A stretch of 55,203 nt of DNA from an uncultured Alphaproteobacteria bacterium (GCA_902550225.1 CACCYL010000010.1:1-55203); one strand, 5' to 3'; shown: positions 1 to 8,717, counted from the first letter of the stretch. Translations and numbers: made by a program. The notes: generated by a model from the sequence alone, not told the origin.

Positions 1-374
1 TTTAAACAATTTATAACTCTAATCACTCCTGAAACGATTTCACTATTAATATATTTTATTTTGAAGAAATTAATCTCTTGTAATCCTTCTTCATCTAAAA
101 ATGGATCACCGTCCACTAGATGACATATTATATCATATGATTCGAACAGTTCATAAATTTTCTCCCACAAACCTTTGTCATTTTTCATAGAAAGATTTTC
201 CTGAAAATATAATTTTTTATTCTCCAATAATTCGAAAAACTTAGAATCAAATTTTTCGGATAGTACAACTACATTAGCACGCTTGACTTTTTCAATTGCC
301 TGTAATGTACAATCCCCAATATCACTAGCATTTGTTCCAATTAGATAGAATTTTTTTTTGTTTTGTAATACCAT
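1..374 (-). CDS. Tetrapyrrole (uroporphyrinogen-III C-) methyltransferase-like protein, C-terminus outside window
   Basis: This is the N-terminal 124 residues of a SAM-dependent tetrapyrrole methylase, read leftward from an ATG at 374 and still open at base 1. The start FYLIGTNASDIGDCTLQAI has the N-terminal fold pattern of CobA/CysG methylases. HLVDGDPFLDEEG (about residues 85-97) matches the SAM-binding GGDPF region, followed by a SEIVSGVIRV stretch like the usual VPGVT. Family members make precorrin-2 for siroheme or cobalamin. The CbiX-like chelatase at 950-1663 favours siroheme. It departs from strict CobA consensus (VDGDP for LKGGDP), so substrate identity is inferred. Confidence 0.72.
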   Translation of the reverse strand, partial: MVLQNKKKFYLIGTNASDIGDCTLQAIEKVKRANVVVLSEKFDSKFFELLENKKLYFQENLSMKNDKGLWEKIYELFESYDIICHLVDGDPFLDEEGLQEINFFKIKYINSEIVSGVIRVINCL

Positions 375-382
375 ACAACCCT

Positions 383-967
383 ATGAATAAGAAAATTATA
401 GAAAAAAAACCATATTTTTTTTTTTTTTTAATAACAATTATTTTTTTTAATAAACCTGTTTTCCCAATAGATGACAGCGATGTCTTGATTGATAGAGTTT
501 TTATGACAGCTGTTAAAAAATCAAATTATCAAAAAGTTGAAGAAATGTTAGATAAAGATGCAGCTGTCAACTACAAAGACTCAAAAAATTTAGTTGCTCT
601 TTCATATGCGCTGCTAAATGATGACAGAAGAATGTTCAATCTTTTAGTTTCAAACGGAGCGAACACAAAGGTTACTATTCTTAATAAGATTTCGTTATTA
701 ATTTATTATGTCAATATCCAAAAATATTCACTTATTGAAGATTTAGTAAAATCTGGTATCGATTTAAATTTCCAGGATAAATTAGGAATGACAGCTTTAA
801 TGCATAGCATTGAAAAGGGGAATGTGAATGCTGTAAACTTATTATTGAAAGAAAATTTTGACAAAGATTTGACAGATTTTTCTGGTAAAACCATTTTCGA
901 TTATGCTGACTCTTCCAGGAATTTATTGATTAAAAAGATGGTTAAAAGTCTAAATGTTTCTAATTAG
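383..967 (+). CDS. Exported ankyrin-repeat protein
   Basis: The product is 194 residues with a signal peptide: two lysine clusters, a Phe/Leu/Ile core, then cleavage near FPIDDS. It is followed by about four ankyrin-type repeats (for example VEEMLDKDAAVNYKDSKNL and LGMTALMHSIEKGNVNAV). Ankyrin repeats bind proteins, and the export signal suggests a periplasmic place; no partner is visible. ATG 383 is preferred over an in-frame start at 332, because the earlier start would overlap the divergent methylase and spoil the signal peptide. That leaves only 8 bases between the two divergent starts. A 15-T run (415-429) lies in the signal-peptide codons. The end overlaps the convergent CbiX gene by 18 bases. 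Confidence 0.75.
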   Translation: MNKKIIEKKPYFFFFLITIIFFNKPVFPIDDSDVLIDRVFMTAVKKSNYQKVEEMLDKDAAVNYKDSKNLVALSYALLNDDRRMFNLLVSNGANTKVTILNKISLLIYYVNIQKYSLIEDLVKSGIDLNFQDKLGMTALMHSIEKGNVNAVNLLLKENFDKDLTDFSGKTIFDYADSSRNLLIKKMVKSLNVSN

Positions 968-1663
968 TTTTTCAGAAATAATTTGAATAATTGGATCATA
1001 GTGTGCAATTGGAAAAATTTGCATAGTCTTAAAATATTTTTCAAAGTATCTAATATTCTTCTTGAATAAATAACCATTAAAAAAAAAGACAGGATGAAGA
1101 ATAATATTTTTTATACGGAGTTTTTTTAACTGAGAAAGAACTACTTCCTCATCACCAACAAAATGAAATATTTTATTTTGGATGTTAAGGCTGGTTGATA
1201 ACTTGTTAGTGTAATTTCGTAATTGATTAAATACAGTTTTATTTTTGCTAAATGAACAGGATGTTATCAGGGTATCATATTCCTTGTATTGGGAATTAGT
1301 TATTATGTCTTTAATATTTGGAAGTACTTCTTTTAAAAGTGATACCTTAGTCACTATGTGAATTTTTTTTTCAAACTTTTGTGACAAATTATTAATTTTT
1401 TTTTTTATATCTCTTATCATGTGTTTCCCGTCAAAAAGAAGAAGTGGGAAAAATAAAATTTTTTTGTATTTGTGAATTATTTTGTCTAAACAGTCTTCAA
1501 TTGAGGGTTCATTTATTTCTATGAAACAATTGAAAACGTCGTACTGAATATGTTCTTCTAATTTTATCTTCAAGCAAAGCATTTCACTTTTATAGTCAGA
1601 ATCTCTTGATCCATGTCCACATAAAATTATAGCTTTTTCTTTATTTAATTTTTTTATAATCAT
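950..1663 (-). CDS. Sirohydrochlorin chelatase-like protein (CbiX family)
   Basis: A 237-residue protein of the CbiX/SirB class II chelatase family, which inserts Co2+ or Fe2+ into sirohydrochlorin. The N-terminus KAIILCGHGSRDSDY carries the family CGHGSRD motif with the likely metal-binding His17. A second half (roughly 120-237) looks like the second chelatase domain, with a probable His in FHFVGDEEV or ILHPVFFFNG. The length fits a two-domain CbiX. With the methylase at 1-374 it points to siroheme synthesis, although the two genes are separated by an oppositely oriented ankyrin gene. It overlaps the upstream SYLF gene by 23 bases, so the two are probably cotranscribed. Confidence 0.8.
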   Translation of the reverse strand: MIIKKLNKEKAIILCGHGSRDSDYKSEMLCLKIKLEEHIQYDVFNCFIEINEPSIEDCLDKIIHKYKKILFFPLLLFDGKHMIRDIKKKINNLSQKFEKKIHIVTKVSLLKEVLPNIKDIITNSQYKEYDTLITSCSFSKNKTVFNQLRNYTNKLSTSLNIQNKIFHFVGDEEVVLSQLKKLRIKNIILHPVFFFNGYLFKKNIRYFEKYFKTMQIFPIAHYDPIIQIISEKLIRNI

Positions 1664-2342
1664 CTATTTTATTTAGAATTTTAGATAAATTAGATATGCC
1701 TTTTGAAATTGATTTATTTTTTAATATTTCTCCAGAAGTAAACTCTTTGCCATGTATAATTTGGTTTAAATCATTCCTTGGTTGAAGATATGTCCCTTCC
1801 AATGAGCCCCCAACAAATAATCCGGAATTGTCAGAAAAGGAGTAAATATCTGCAAGTCTTAAAGTACTTTCAGCAGAGTATCCTATTCCAGAATTTATTA
1901 TTGCTGTATCAACATCAACTCCAAGTTTAACTCTTTCTTTTAAAATGGAGTTTAATCCTCTATTAGTCATTATTGTCATTGCAACTTGCGCTGATTTCAC
2001 TCCAACTTGCAGACCTAAGCTTAATCCACCAATTGAATAAAAAAAAGGACCTGAAAATTCCTCGGGAGTTCTTCTGATAATTAATATTCCATTTCCACCC
2101 TTTGCTCCAAATATTAAACCTCCTTCATATAATTCAGGAAATATTAAAATAGCTCGAGAATTTTTTAAATATTCAGTAAGGTGAGTCAGTTCACTATTCG
2201 ATATTAATTTTTTAAGGCTGTTTTCCGAAGAATGAATTAACTCGACTGCTGTAACTTTTTTTTCATTTTCTGAAAATGAAAAATTTGAGTATGAAAATGT
2301 AAAAATAAGAAATAATATAAATTTTAAAATGTAATATCTCAT
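1641..2342 (-). CDS. SYLF (YSC84) domain lipid-binding protein, exported
   Basis: A 233-residue protein with an N-terminal signal peptide (hydrophobic FILFLIFTFSYSNFSFS, then charged). The rest is a SYLF/YSC84 domain: RAILIFPELYEGGLIFGAKGG, GPFFYSIGGLSLGLQVG and YSFSDNSGLFVGGSLEGTYL are the typical Gly-rich stretches. In eukaryotes the domain binds phosphoinositides. Bacterial members are exported and of unclear role, probably linked to the envelope. It is the first gene of a leftward pair with the CbiX gene and is divergent from the DUF2141 gene. Confidence 0.85.
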   Translation of the reverse strand: MRYYILKFILFLIFTFSYSNFSFSENEKKVTAVELIHSSENSLKKLISNSELTHLTEYLKNSRAILIFPELYEGGLIFGAKGGNGILIIRRTPEEFSGPFFYSIGGLSLGLQVGVKSAQVAMTIMTNRGLNSILKERVKLGVDVDTAIINSGIGYSAESTLRLADIYSFSDNSGLFVGGSLEGTYLQPRNDLNQIIHGKEFTSGEILKNKSISKGISNLSKILNKIDDYKKIK

Positions 2343-2400
2343 TATAGATGAAATTTATAATACAAATTTTGTTAATATTAAGATATAAAAAAATGAAATT

Positions 2401-2826
2401 ATGAAAATAAATTTTTTGGTTATCGTTTGTTTTTCTGTATTTTTTTGGTTTGAATTATCTGCTGGAGAGATCAGAATTTTAGTTTCAAATATCGAAGAAA
2501 AAAAAGGAACAATTCATTATGGTGTGTATAATAATCCAAAACTATTTCCTGACGAGAATGGAAAAATTCTTGGAGGTTTTGAGGAAGTCTCAAAGGTAAT
2601 TGAAGATGGTTTGTTAATTGATGATCTTGAAGAGTCAAATTATGCAATTGCAATTTTTCATGATAAGAATTCAAATGATGAATTTGATACTTTTTTCTCA
2701 ATACCAAAGGAAAAATTCGGGTTTAGCAATAATGCAAGAGTATTTCTAGGCCCTCCCAAATTTGAAGATGCATCAATCTTTGTTGGACAAAATTCAAGTG
2801 TTGAAATAATGATAGAGTTGAGATGA
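2401..2826 (+). CDS. DUF2141 family exported protein
   Basis: A 141-residue protein with a signal peptide ending near LSAGEIR and a single DUF2141 beta-rich domain ([54 protein letters not shown]). The D-x-N-x-N-x-E-F-D loop resembles a metal-binding turn. Function is unknown in the family; the export signal suggests the periplasm or outer membrane. Its stop overlaps the start of the UDP-glucuronate decarboxylase gene by 4 bases (ATGA), so the two are very likely translated together. Confidence 0.85.
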   Translation: MKINFLVIVCFSVFFWFELSAGEIRILVSNIEEKKGTIHYGVYNNPKLFPDENGKILGGFEEVSKVIEDGLLIDDLEESNYAIAIFHDKNSNDEFDTFFSIPKEKFGFSNNARVFLGPPKFEDASIFVGQNSSVEIMIELR

Positions 2827-3770
2827 AAAAAAGAGTTTTAGTTACAGGCGGAGCAGGCTTTATTGGCTCATTTTTGTGTGAAAGTTTAATTAAAAAAGGC
2901 AATTATGTTATTTGTTGTGACAATTTTTACACCGGAAATAAAGAGAACTTAAAAAATATTTATAATCATAAAAATTTTGAGCTATTACGTCATGATGTAA
3001 CATTTCCTCTTTATGTGGAAGTAGATGAGATTTTTAACTTTGCTTGTCCAGCTTCTCCGATTCACTACCAAAATGATCCAGTGCAAACAGTTAAAACGTG
3101 CGTTCATGGTGCTATTAATATGTTGGGTCTTGCCAAAAGAACTAAAGCAAGAATACTGCAAGCGTCTACATCAGAGATATATGGCGACCCAGAAGTTCAT
3201 CCTCAGAATGAATCATACAAAGGTGCAGTGAGTATAGAGGGTCCAAGAGCATGTTATGATGAGGGAAAAAGGTGCGCTGAAACTATCTTTTGGGATTATC
3301 AAAGACAACATCAAATTGACGTTAAGGTCATAAGAATTTTCAATACATTCGGGCCAAGAATGCAACCTAATGACGGAAGAGTTGTATCAAATTTCATTTT
3401 ACAAGCACTTTCAAATAAAGACATTACTGTTTACGGCAAAGGAAATCAAACGAGGTCGTTTTGTTATATTGATGATTTAATTTCAGGTATATTGATGATG
3501 ATGGAGTTGGAAAATTTCTCTGGACCAATCAATCTTGGTAACCCTAGTGAAATCTCGATATTGGATCTAGCTAGCGAAATAATTGATTTAACTGGTAGTA
3601 ATTCGAAAATAATGTATGAAGATTTACCAATTGATGATCCTCAAATGAGATGTCCTGACATTTCTCTTGCAAATAAAAAATTGGGATGGTCACCAAAATT
3701 TGATAGAAAAATAGGACTCAAGAAAACAATAAAATATTTTGATTCGTTACTTAAAAAGGAGTTAATTTAA
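2823..3770 (+). CDS. UDP-glucuronic acid decarboxylase (UDP-xylose synthase type)
   Basis: A 315-residue extended short-chain dehydrogenase. It has the NAD-binding [12 protein letters not shown] at residues 4-15, STSEIYGDP, and the UXS form of the catalytic motif, ACYDEGKR (around residue 145), in place of plain Yxxx[18 protein letters not shown] near the end is also typical. The family oxidises UDP-glucuronate at C4, decarboxylates it and re-reduces it to UDP-xylose. The next gene, four bases away, is hldE, so the product probably feeds LPS or capsule glycans. Confidence 0.9.
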   Translation: MKKRVLVTGGAGFIGSFLCESLIKKGNYVICCDNFYTGNKENLKNIYNHKNFELLRHDVTFPLYVEVDEIFNFACPASPIHYQNDPVQTVKTCVHGAINMLGLAKRTKARILQASTSEIYGDPEVHPQNESYKGAVSIEGPRACYDEGKRCAETIFWDYQRQHQIDVKVIRIFNTFGPRMQPNDGRVVSNFILQALSNKDITVYGKGNQTRSFCYIDDLISGILMMMELENFSGPINLGNPSEISILDLASEIIDLTGSNSKIMYEDLPIDDPQMRCPDISLANKKLGWSPKFDRKIGLKKTIKYFDSLLKKELI

Positions 3771-3774
3771 GGTT

Positions 3775-5193
3775 ATGCCTGGAAATGTTTTGTGTATTGG
3801 AGATATAATCTTAGATTCATACTCCCATGGAGATGTAAAGAGAATATCACCTGAGGCACCAATCCCTGTTTTAAAAATTAATAATAATAAATACGAAGTA
3901 TTAGGTGGCTGCGGTAATGTAGCAAAAAATATTTGTGGTGCAGGAAGTAAGTGCCATGTTATTTCGGTTTGCGGAGATGATGAAGAGTCGATAGTTTTAA
4001 AAAAATTACTGAAGGATTCAAAAAAACTTACATTCAATCTTTTTACTGATCAGAGTAGATGTACAACAAAAAAAATAAGATTTGTATCAGGAAATCAACA
4101 AATTTTAAGAGTAGATAAGGAATCTAATCAGCCAATAAGCTCAAAACTTGAGACAAAAATTCTAAGTATTATTAAAAATAAAATTGAATTTTTCGATGTT
4201 ATTGTACTATCTGATTACAATAAAGGACTTTTAACTGATAATCTACTTAAGACTACTATAGAACTATCAAGAAAAAAGAATAAGTTAATTATAGTAGACC
4301 CTAAAAAAATTGATTTTTCTCCATACAAAGGTGCAAATATTATTACCCCAAATTTTAAAGAGCTTTTGGAGGCATCTAAAATTAAAAAAAACCTAAAAAA
4401 TCAAGATGACCCAAGTATGGTAGTAAAGCTGTCGAAAGAATTATTAAAAAAATATAATTTTGATGCAATTGTTACAACGAGGAGTTCTGATGGAATATCA
4501 ATTGTAGATAAAAAGAATGCCTCTTTACATTTACCATCAAAAGCTCAAGAAGTTTTTGATGTTTCAGGCGCTGGAGACACGGTTATAGCTTATATAGCCT
4601 CAGGAGTTGCCAATGGAAGATCCTTATTTAATGCAACTGAAATAGCAAATGATGCGGCGGGAATTTCAGTTGGAAAGTTTGGGACCACGGTTGTAAATGA
4701 AAAGGATTTACTAAATTCGAATCAAAAAAACAAGTTATGTAAATTAACGGAATTGAATTATGACTTAAAAAAATATAAAAATAAAAAAATTGGCTTTACG
4801 AATGGATGTTTTGATTTAATCCATCAAGGACATATCTTTTATCTAAAAGAAGCCAGAAATATGTGTGATTTTTTAATTTTAGGGCTTAATAGTGACAAAT
4901 CGATAAAAAAAATTAAAGGCAAAGATAGACCTATTTTGAATCAAACGGAAAGAACTGAAATTTTAGCAAATTTCGATTTTATTGATAAAATATTAATTTT
5001 TAATGAAGAAACTCCTATTAATTTAATAAAAAAAATTAGACCAAATATCATTTTCAAAGGTGATGACTATAGTATAGATGAAGTTGTTGGGTCGAAAGTG
5101 ATAAAAAATTGGGGAGGGAAAATAAAATTAATTAAATGTGTGAAGGGAAAATCAACTTCAAACATTATAAGGAAAATAAAAAATGTTACTTAG
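3775..5193 (+). CDS. hldE: Bifunctional heptose-7-phosphate kinase / heptose-1-phosphate adenylyltransferase
   Basis: A 472-residue two-domain enzyme of ADP-heptose synthesis for the LPS inner core. Residues about 1-310 are a PfkB-type kinase (VLCIGDIILDSY, GGCGNVAKN, and DVSGAGDTVIAYIA starting near residue 262 with the catalytic Asp). Residues about 335-472 are a nucleotidyltransferase with GFTNGCFDLIHQGH (the HxGH motif). Length and domain order match HldE (RfaE). The enzyme needs GmhA before it and a GmhB phosphatase between its two steps; neither classic gene is in the window. The HAD gene overlapping its end by 11 bases is a candidate for the phosphatase step (inference). Confidence 0.93.
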   Translation: MPGNVLCIGDIILDSYSHGDVKRISPEAPIPVLKINNNKYEVLGGCGNVAKNICGAGSKCHVISVCGDDEESIVLKKLLKDSKKLTFNLFTDQSRCTTKKIRFVSGNQQILRVDKESNQPISSKLETKILSIIKNKIEFFDVIVLSDYNKGLLTDNLLKTTIELSRKKNKLIIVDPKKIDFSPYKGANIITPNFKELLEASKIKKNLKNQDDPSMVVKLSKELLKKYNFDAIVTTRSSDGISIVDKKNASLHLPSKAQEVFDVSGAGDTVIAYIASGVANGRSLFNATEIANDAAGISVGKFGTTVVNEKDLLNSNQKNKLCKLTELNYDLKKYKNKKIGFTNGCFDLIHQGHIFYLKEARNMCDFLILGLNSDKSIKKIKGKDRPILNQTERTEILANFDFIDKILIFNEETPINLIKKIRPNIIFKGDDYSIDEVVGSKVIKNWGGKIKLIKCVKGKSTSNIIRKIKNVT

Positions 5194-5938
5194 TGCTGTC
5201 TTATTTGACGTGGATGGAACAATTGCTGAAACCGAAGATTTTCATAGACGATCTTTTAATGAATCTTTTAAGGAATTTAATCTTGATTGGTTTTGGGATG
5301 AAGCTATTTACACAGAACTCATAAATATTGGTGACGGTAAAGAAAGGATTGAATATTATATTAAACGTGCTTGGCCGGAGATGTTAGAATATAAAAATCT
5401 AACAAAATACATTAATTCCATTCATAAAGTAAAAAAAGAAATTTTTAAAGATTATATTATGGATTCTGAAATAACATTTAGACCTGGAGTTCTAAGACTT
5501 ATAAATGAATTAAAAAAGAATAATGTTAGAATTGCAATTGTTTCGTCTACTACAGAAGACGATTTATCGACACTTTTTAAAAATGGATTAAAGATAGATC
5601 CAAATTCAACTTTTGATCTTATTGCACACGGTGGTTGTACAGAAAATAAAAGACCCTCACCCGAAATTTATGAGTGGATACTTGAAAAATTGAGAATAGC
5701 CCCACAGTCATGTGTTGCAATAGAGGATTCTTTAAGAGGACTCAGATCTGCAGTTAATGCAAATATAAATGTTTTAGTAACACCATCTATATACACCAAA
5801 AATGAAAACTTTGAGGAAGCAAATATTGTTGTTTCAAGTCTTGGTGAATCTGAAGAACCATTCAAAGTAATAAAAGGGAAAGCTTATGGAAATAAATTAG
5901 TGAATTTTGATCTTCTAAATAAAATAATAAATCATTAA
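5183..5938 (+). CDS. HAD superfamily hydrolase, CbbY-like
   Basis: A 251-residue HAD subfamily IA phosphatase. It has the DxD nucleophile motif FDVDGTIAETEDFHRRSFN (D9, D11), SST motif II (VSSTTEDD), Lys in ENKRPSPEIYEWIL and acidic motif IV VAIEDSLRGLRSA. The cap region (LDWFWDEAIYTELINIGDGKERI) is like CbbY, which removes xulose bisphosphates. No RuBisCO genes are here. It overlaps hldE and is convergent with the DUF4149 gene (4-base overlap). Its substrate is not clear from sequence; a role in heptose phosphate hydrolysis is only suggested by position. Confidence 0.85.
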   Translation: MLLSAVLFDVDGTIAETEDFHRRSFNESFKEFNLDWFWDEAIYTELINIGDGKERIEYYIKRAWPEMLEYKNLTKYINSIHKVKKEIFKDYIMDSEITFRPGVLRLINELKKNNVRIAIVSSTTEDDLSTLFKNGLKIDPNSTFDLIAHGGCTENKRPSPEIYEWILEKLRIAPQSCVAIEDSLRGLRSAVNANINVLVTPSIYTKNENFEEANIVVSSLGESEEPFKVIKGKAYGNKLVNFDLLNKIINH

Positions 5939-6357
5939 ACTTTAAAATAAATTATTGTCATGCAGACAATTTGAGTAACAAATATTAAGACACTTAATGA
6001 GTGTAAAATCTTAAACTTTTTTATTTGTTGGCTAGTTTTTTGTTTTACATCGCTAACGTCATTTATCCACTTAACTAAAAAAATTTTTGAAAACAAAAAA
6101 CCAGAAGAAACTATAAAAAATATAATGCTATAAATTGTCCCATGGAAGATGAACAACAGGGTAATTGTTATACTTATTAAAAAAGCATAAAGATATAGTT
6201 TAGGAAATATGCTACGTATAAATTTTCTGGCACTTTTCTGATCAAGTGATATGAAAACATTGGGTGCTACCACTATAGAAAAGAATATAAGGCTTCCAAC
6301 AAGAAATGGAATGAGAAAATTAATTATTTGTAGGCTAAGGTTCTGGTATTCTAGCAT
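5935..6357 (-). CDS. DUF4149 (TMEM205-like) membrane protein
   Basis: A 140-residue integral membrane protein with four predicted helices (about 10-32, 50-70, 74-93 and 118-138). The SLIFFSIVVAPNVF segment followed by a basic loop (SARKFIRSIFPKLY) is typical of DUF4149. The function of the family is unknown. It is a single leftward gene between the convergent HAD gene and the divergent fxsA-like gene. Confidence 0.75.
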   Translation of the reverse strand: MLEYQNLSLQIINFLIPFLVGSLIFFSIVVAPNVFISLDQKSARKFIRSIFPKLYLYAFLISITITLLFIFHGTIYSIIFFIVSSGFLFSKIFLVKWINDVSDVKQKTSQQIKKFKILHSLSVLIFVTQIVCMTIIYFKV

Positions 6358-6405
6358 ATTTAAATCAGTTTAAAATTATCTTTAATGATGATAAAAGGAT
6401 AAGTT

Positions 6406-6792
6406 ATGAGTTTTAAGATATTATTAATTTTACCAGTTCTAGAGTTACTATTATTTATTTTATTTGGTGATCTCTTAGGTTTTTTTCCAGTTATTTTTTT
6501 AATCATACTTTCAGGTCTTACAGGAATTTATTTTTTAAGATCTGGAATGAACCCCCAAAATATAGCAGCAAATCCTAAAGAATGGATTTTTACAAAATTT
6601 GCAGGGATTCTTTTGTTAATACCGGGTTTTATAACAGACTTTTGTGGTGTTTTTTTACTTATCAAGTCATTGAGATATTTAATTTGGGATTTTGTTCCAG
6701 ATAAAACAAAGAATTATTTTTATGATGATCAAAGAAAATCAAAAGATAAAGAAATTATTGAAGTAGATTATAAGGATTTAGATGACAAATAA
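6406..6792 (+). CDS. fxsA: FxsA family membrane protein
   Basis: A 128-residue inner-membrane protein. The hydrophobic N-terminus, the SGLTGIYFLRSGM loop and LLLIPGFITDFCGVFLL are characteristic of FxsA, named after suppression of F-plasmid exclusion of phage T7. The C-terminal 40 residues are charged and likely cytoplasmic. The start has a good Shine-Dalgarno (AAAGGA, about 6 bases upstream). It overlaps the acylphosphatase gene by 11 bases, opening a four-gene run to about 8380. Confidence 0.85.
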   Translation: MSFKILLILPVLELLLFILFGDLLGFFPVIFLIILSGLTGIYFLRSGMNPQNIAANPKEWIFTKFAGILLLIPGFITDFCGVFLLIKSLRYLIWDFVPDKTKNYFYDDQRKSKDKEIIEVDYKDLDDK

Positions 6793-7063
6793 TATTTTAA
6801 ATTTTCACCTAAAAATATATGGGAAAGTCCAAGGTGTTGGATTTAGAGCATGGACAAAAAAAACAGCTGAAAATTTATTTTTAACGGGTTGGGTCAAAAA
6901 TTGCGATGATAAAAGTGTTGAATGTGAAGTAAGTGGTAAAAAAGAAAATATTGATTTTTTTGTAATTGCTTGCAAGAAAGGTCCTTTGTTCGCAAATGTT
7001 GAAAATATTCAAAAAAGACAAGAATGTTTCAAAAAATTTAAAAATTTTAGTATTTATTATTAA
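6782..7063 (+). CDS. acyP: Acylphosphatase
   Basis: A 93-residue single-domain acylphosphatase, which hydrolyses acyl phosphates such as acetyl phosphate. The catalytic loop GKVQGVGFRAW places the phosphate-binding arginine at R22, and GWVKNCDDKSVE gives the catalytic asparagine N40. Length is normal for the family. It overlaps fxsA upstream and shares its last base with the ATG of the histidine phosphatase gene. Confidence 0.9.
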   Translation: MTNNILNFHLKIYGKVQGVGFRAWTKKTAENLFLTGWVKNCDDKSVECEVSGKKENIDFFVIACKKGPLFANVENIQKRQECFKKFKNFSIYY

Positions 7064-7641
7064 TGAAGCTTTTTTTTTTACGACATACTTCTTTAAATGT
7101 AGAAATAGATGTTTTTTATGGTCAAACCGATCTAGATGTTTCAGATAGCTTTGAAGAAGAAGTAAAATTAATTCAAAAGAAAATTAAGAATTTTAATATA
7201 GATACTAACTCTATAAAAGTTTATACCAGCCCATTAAGAAGATGTATTAAATTGACAAATAAGTTGACAGAAAACTACATAATTGACCAAAGGATTAAGG
7301 AAATGAATTTGGGAGATTGGGAAATGAAAAAAATGAGTTCTATTTCAAACAAAGAGAAACTAGATTGGGAAAATAATCTTTTATCTTTTAAAATTCCGAA
7401 TGGTGAAAGTAATAATGAGTTTTTGAAAAGACTAAATAGTTTCTTAGAGGATATATTTAAATTCAATGAAGATGCTTTAATTGTTTGTCATGCAGGTTCG
7501 ATTAATGGAATGCTATCTTTATTAACTAAGGAACCTTTTGATAAAATGGTTAAAAATTATTGGGAATTGATTAAGCATGGTTCACTATCTCTTATAGAGT
7601 TTAAAAATGAATCAATAATAACAAAAATAATTGGTAAATAA
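7063..7641 (+). CDS. Histidine phosphatase family protein
   Basis: A 192-residue phosphoglycerate-mutase-like phosphatase. The RHT motif (R7-H8-T9) carries the phospho-accepting histidine, YTSPLRRC supplies the second arginine, EMNLGDWE the acid, and VCHAGSINGML the second catalytic histidine. The RHT form and the GQTDLDVSD stretch resemble alpha-ribazole phosphatase (CobC), but no cobalamin assembly genes are nearby, so the substrate is left open. It overlaps the next gene by 11 bases. Confidence 0.85.
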   Translation: MKLFFLRHTSLNVEIDVFYGQTDLDVSDSFEEEVKLIQKKIKNFNIDTNSIKVYTSPLRRCIKLTNKLTENYIIDQRIKEMNLGDWEMKKMSSISNKEKLDWENNLLSFKIPNGESNNEFLKRLNSFLEDIFKFNEDALIVCHAGSINGMLSLLTKEPFDKMVKNYWELIKHGSLSLIEFKNESIITKIIGK

Positions 7642-8380
7642 TGTGTTTTCATTAAACTATACGAATATTTTTAGACAAAAACTAAAAGCAGTTAAAAAAA
7701 AAATACAAAAAATTCAGGATATAAAAATCATAAGGACCTCAAGAAGGTCCAAATCAATTTCCTTGAAAATAAGAAATGGAGAGCTAGAAATTTCCTGTCC
7801 TTACAATACCTCCGAAACTTTTCTTAAGAATCTGATTGAAAGAAAAAAGGAATGGATTAATAAAAATATTGATAGGTCTAGGAAAAATCACAAAAAAATT
7901 GATCAGATTTCAAACGGGTTCATTACCTTCAAGGGCCTTGTCCTTCAGCTTATTTACAAGAAATCTAACTTTGAAAGAATTACTGTTGAGGACAATGAAT
8001 TAAAAATATTTTATTCAGAAAAATCTAAAAGCAGGCAATTAATTACTGAATGGCTAAAATTACAAGCTAATAATTTTTTGAGAGCAAGATTGTCATTTTT
8101 ATCTAAACGGATCAGTATTGAATTCAATTCATTGACAATAAAATCATACACTGCTAGGTGGGGGAGTTGCAATATCAAAGGGGACATTTTTTTAAATTGG
8201 AAATTAATTATGTTACCAAAGAGTGTTATTGATTACGTTTTAATTCATGAACTTGCTCATATTAATGTTCCAAACCATTCAAGTGAATTTTGGGAGCTAG
8301 TCAAAAAAAAAGACCCTAATTATTTTAAAAGTAAAAGATGGTTAAAAGATAATGGATCATCTTTTATTTTGTTCAGCTGA
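7631..8380 (+). CDS. YgjP-like (M48-related) zinc metallopeptidase-fold protein
   Basis: A 249-residue protein of the YgjP/DUF45 family. It contains the zinc motif HELAH (H206, E207, H210) followed by NHSSEFWELV with a further ligand, and the family signatures RWGSCNIKGDIFLNWKLI and the N-terminal RRSKSISLKIRNGELEISCP. These proteins are often annotated as M48 peptidases; biochemical roles are uncertain. It is the last gene of the fxsA run and converges with the DUF2007 gene (24-base overlap). Confidence 0.85.
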   Translation: MVNNVFSLNYTNIFRQKLKAVKKKIQKIQDIKIIRTSRRSKSISLKIRNGELEISCPYNTSETFLKNLIERKKEWINKNIDRSRKNHKKIDQISNGFITFKGLVLQLIYKKSNFERITVEDNELKIFYSEKSKSRQLITEWLKLQANNFLRARLSFLSKRISIEFNSLTIKSYTARWGSCNIKGDIFLNWKLIMLPKSVIDYVLIHELAHINVPNHSSEFWELVKKKDPNYFKSKRWLKDNGSSFILFS

Positions 8381-8587
8381 ATTAAGTTTTTCTTCAATCT
8401 TAATTATTTGCAATGCTTTGGATAGATCGCTCTCGTTGACAAGTATTCTGATTGGTATCGCCGTTATATTTCCCTCTGTAATTGACATCTCTTCATCAAA
8501 AGTAAAGTATTCAATATCGTGAGCTTTTAAAATACTTTTTATCCAACTTATATAAATTTGGTCATTACTTTTTATTAAAGTTTCCAT
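8357..8587 (-). CDS. DUF2007 family small protein
   Basis: A 76-residue protein of the DUF2007 (putative signal-transducing) family. The pattern LIKSNDQIYISWIKSILKAH..YFTFDE followed by IPIRILVNESDLSKALQII is the alpha-beta ferredoxin-like fold of this family. Function is unknown. It is a single gene just downstream, in the same orientation, of tRNA-Arg, and may share its transcript. Confidence 0.8.
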   Translation of the reverse strand: METLIKSNDQIYISWIKSILKAHDIEYFTFDEEMSITEGNITAIPIRILVNESDLSKALQIIKIEEKLNSAEQNKR

Positions 8588-8635
8588 GCTAAATAATTAA
8601 TAAAATTAAACATTAGTTTCAAATCAAAAATAAAT

Positions 8636-8712
8636 TGGCGCGCCCGAAAGGATTCGAACCCTTAACCTTTTGAGCCGAAATCAAATGCTCTATCCAGTTG
8701 AGCTACGGGCGC
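8636..8712 (-). tRNA. tRNA-Arg (anticodon TCG)
   Basis: The complementary strand folds as a full cloverleaf of 77 bases. The acceptor GCGCCCG pairs with CGGGCGC, the D arm is GCTC/GAGC, the anticodon stem TTTGA/TCAAA closes loop TTTCGGC (anticodon TCG), and the T arm AAGGG/CCTTT closes TTCGAAT. The discriminator is G and the 3' CCA is encoded. The anticodon TCG reads CGA and, by wobble, other CGN arginine codons. Confidence 0.95.
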
Positions 8713-8717
8713 ATAAA

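Noticed and set aside
332..382. Upstream in-frame extension of the ankyrin gene
   Set aside because: It would overlap the divergent methylase start and put a non-signal stretch before a good signal peptide that begins at ATG 383.
8636..8717. tRNA-Arg 3' end as an integration (attachment) site
   Set aside because: No integrase, no direct repeat of the tRNA end and no foreign-looking genes next to it.
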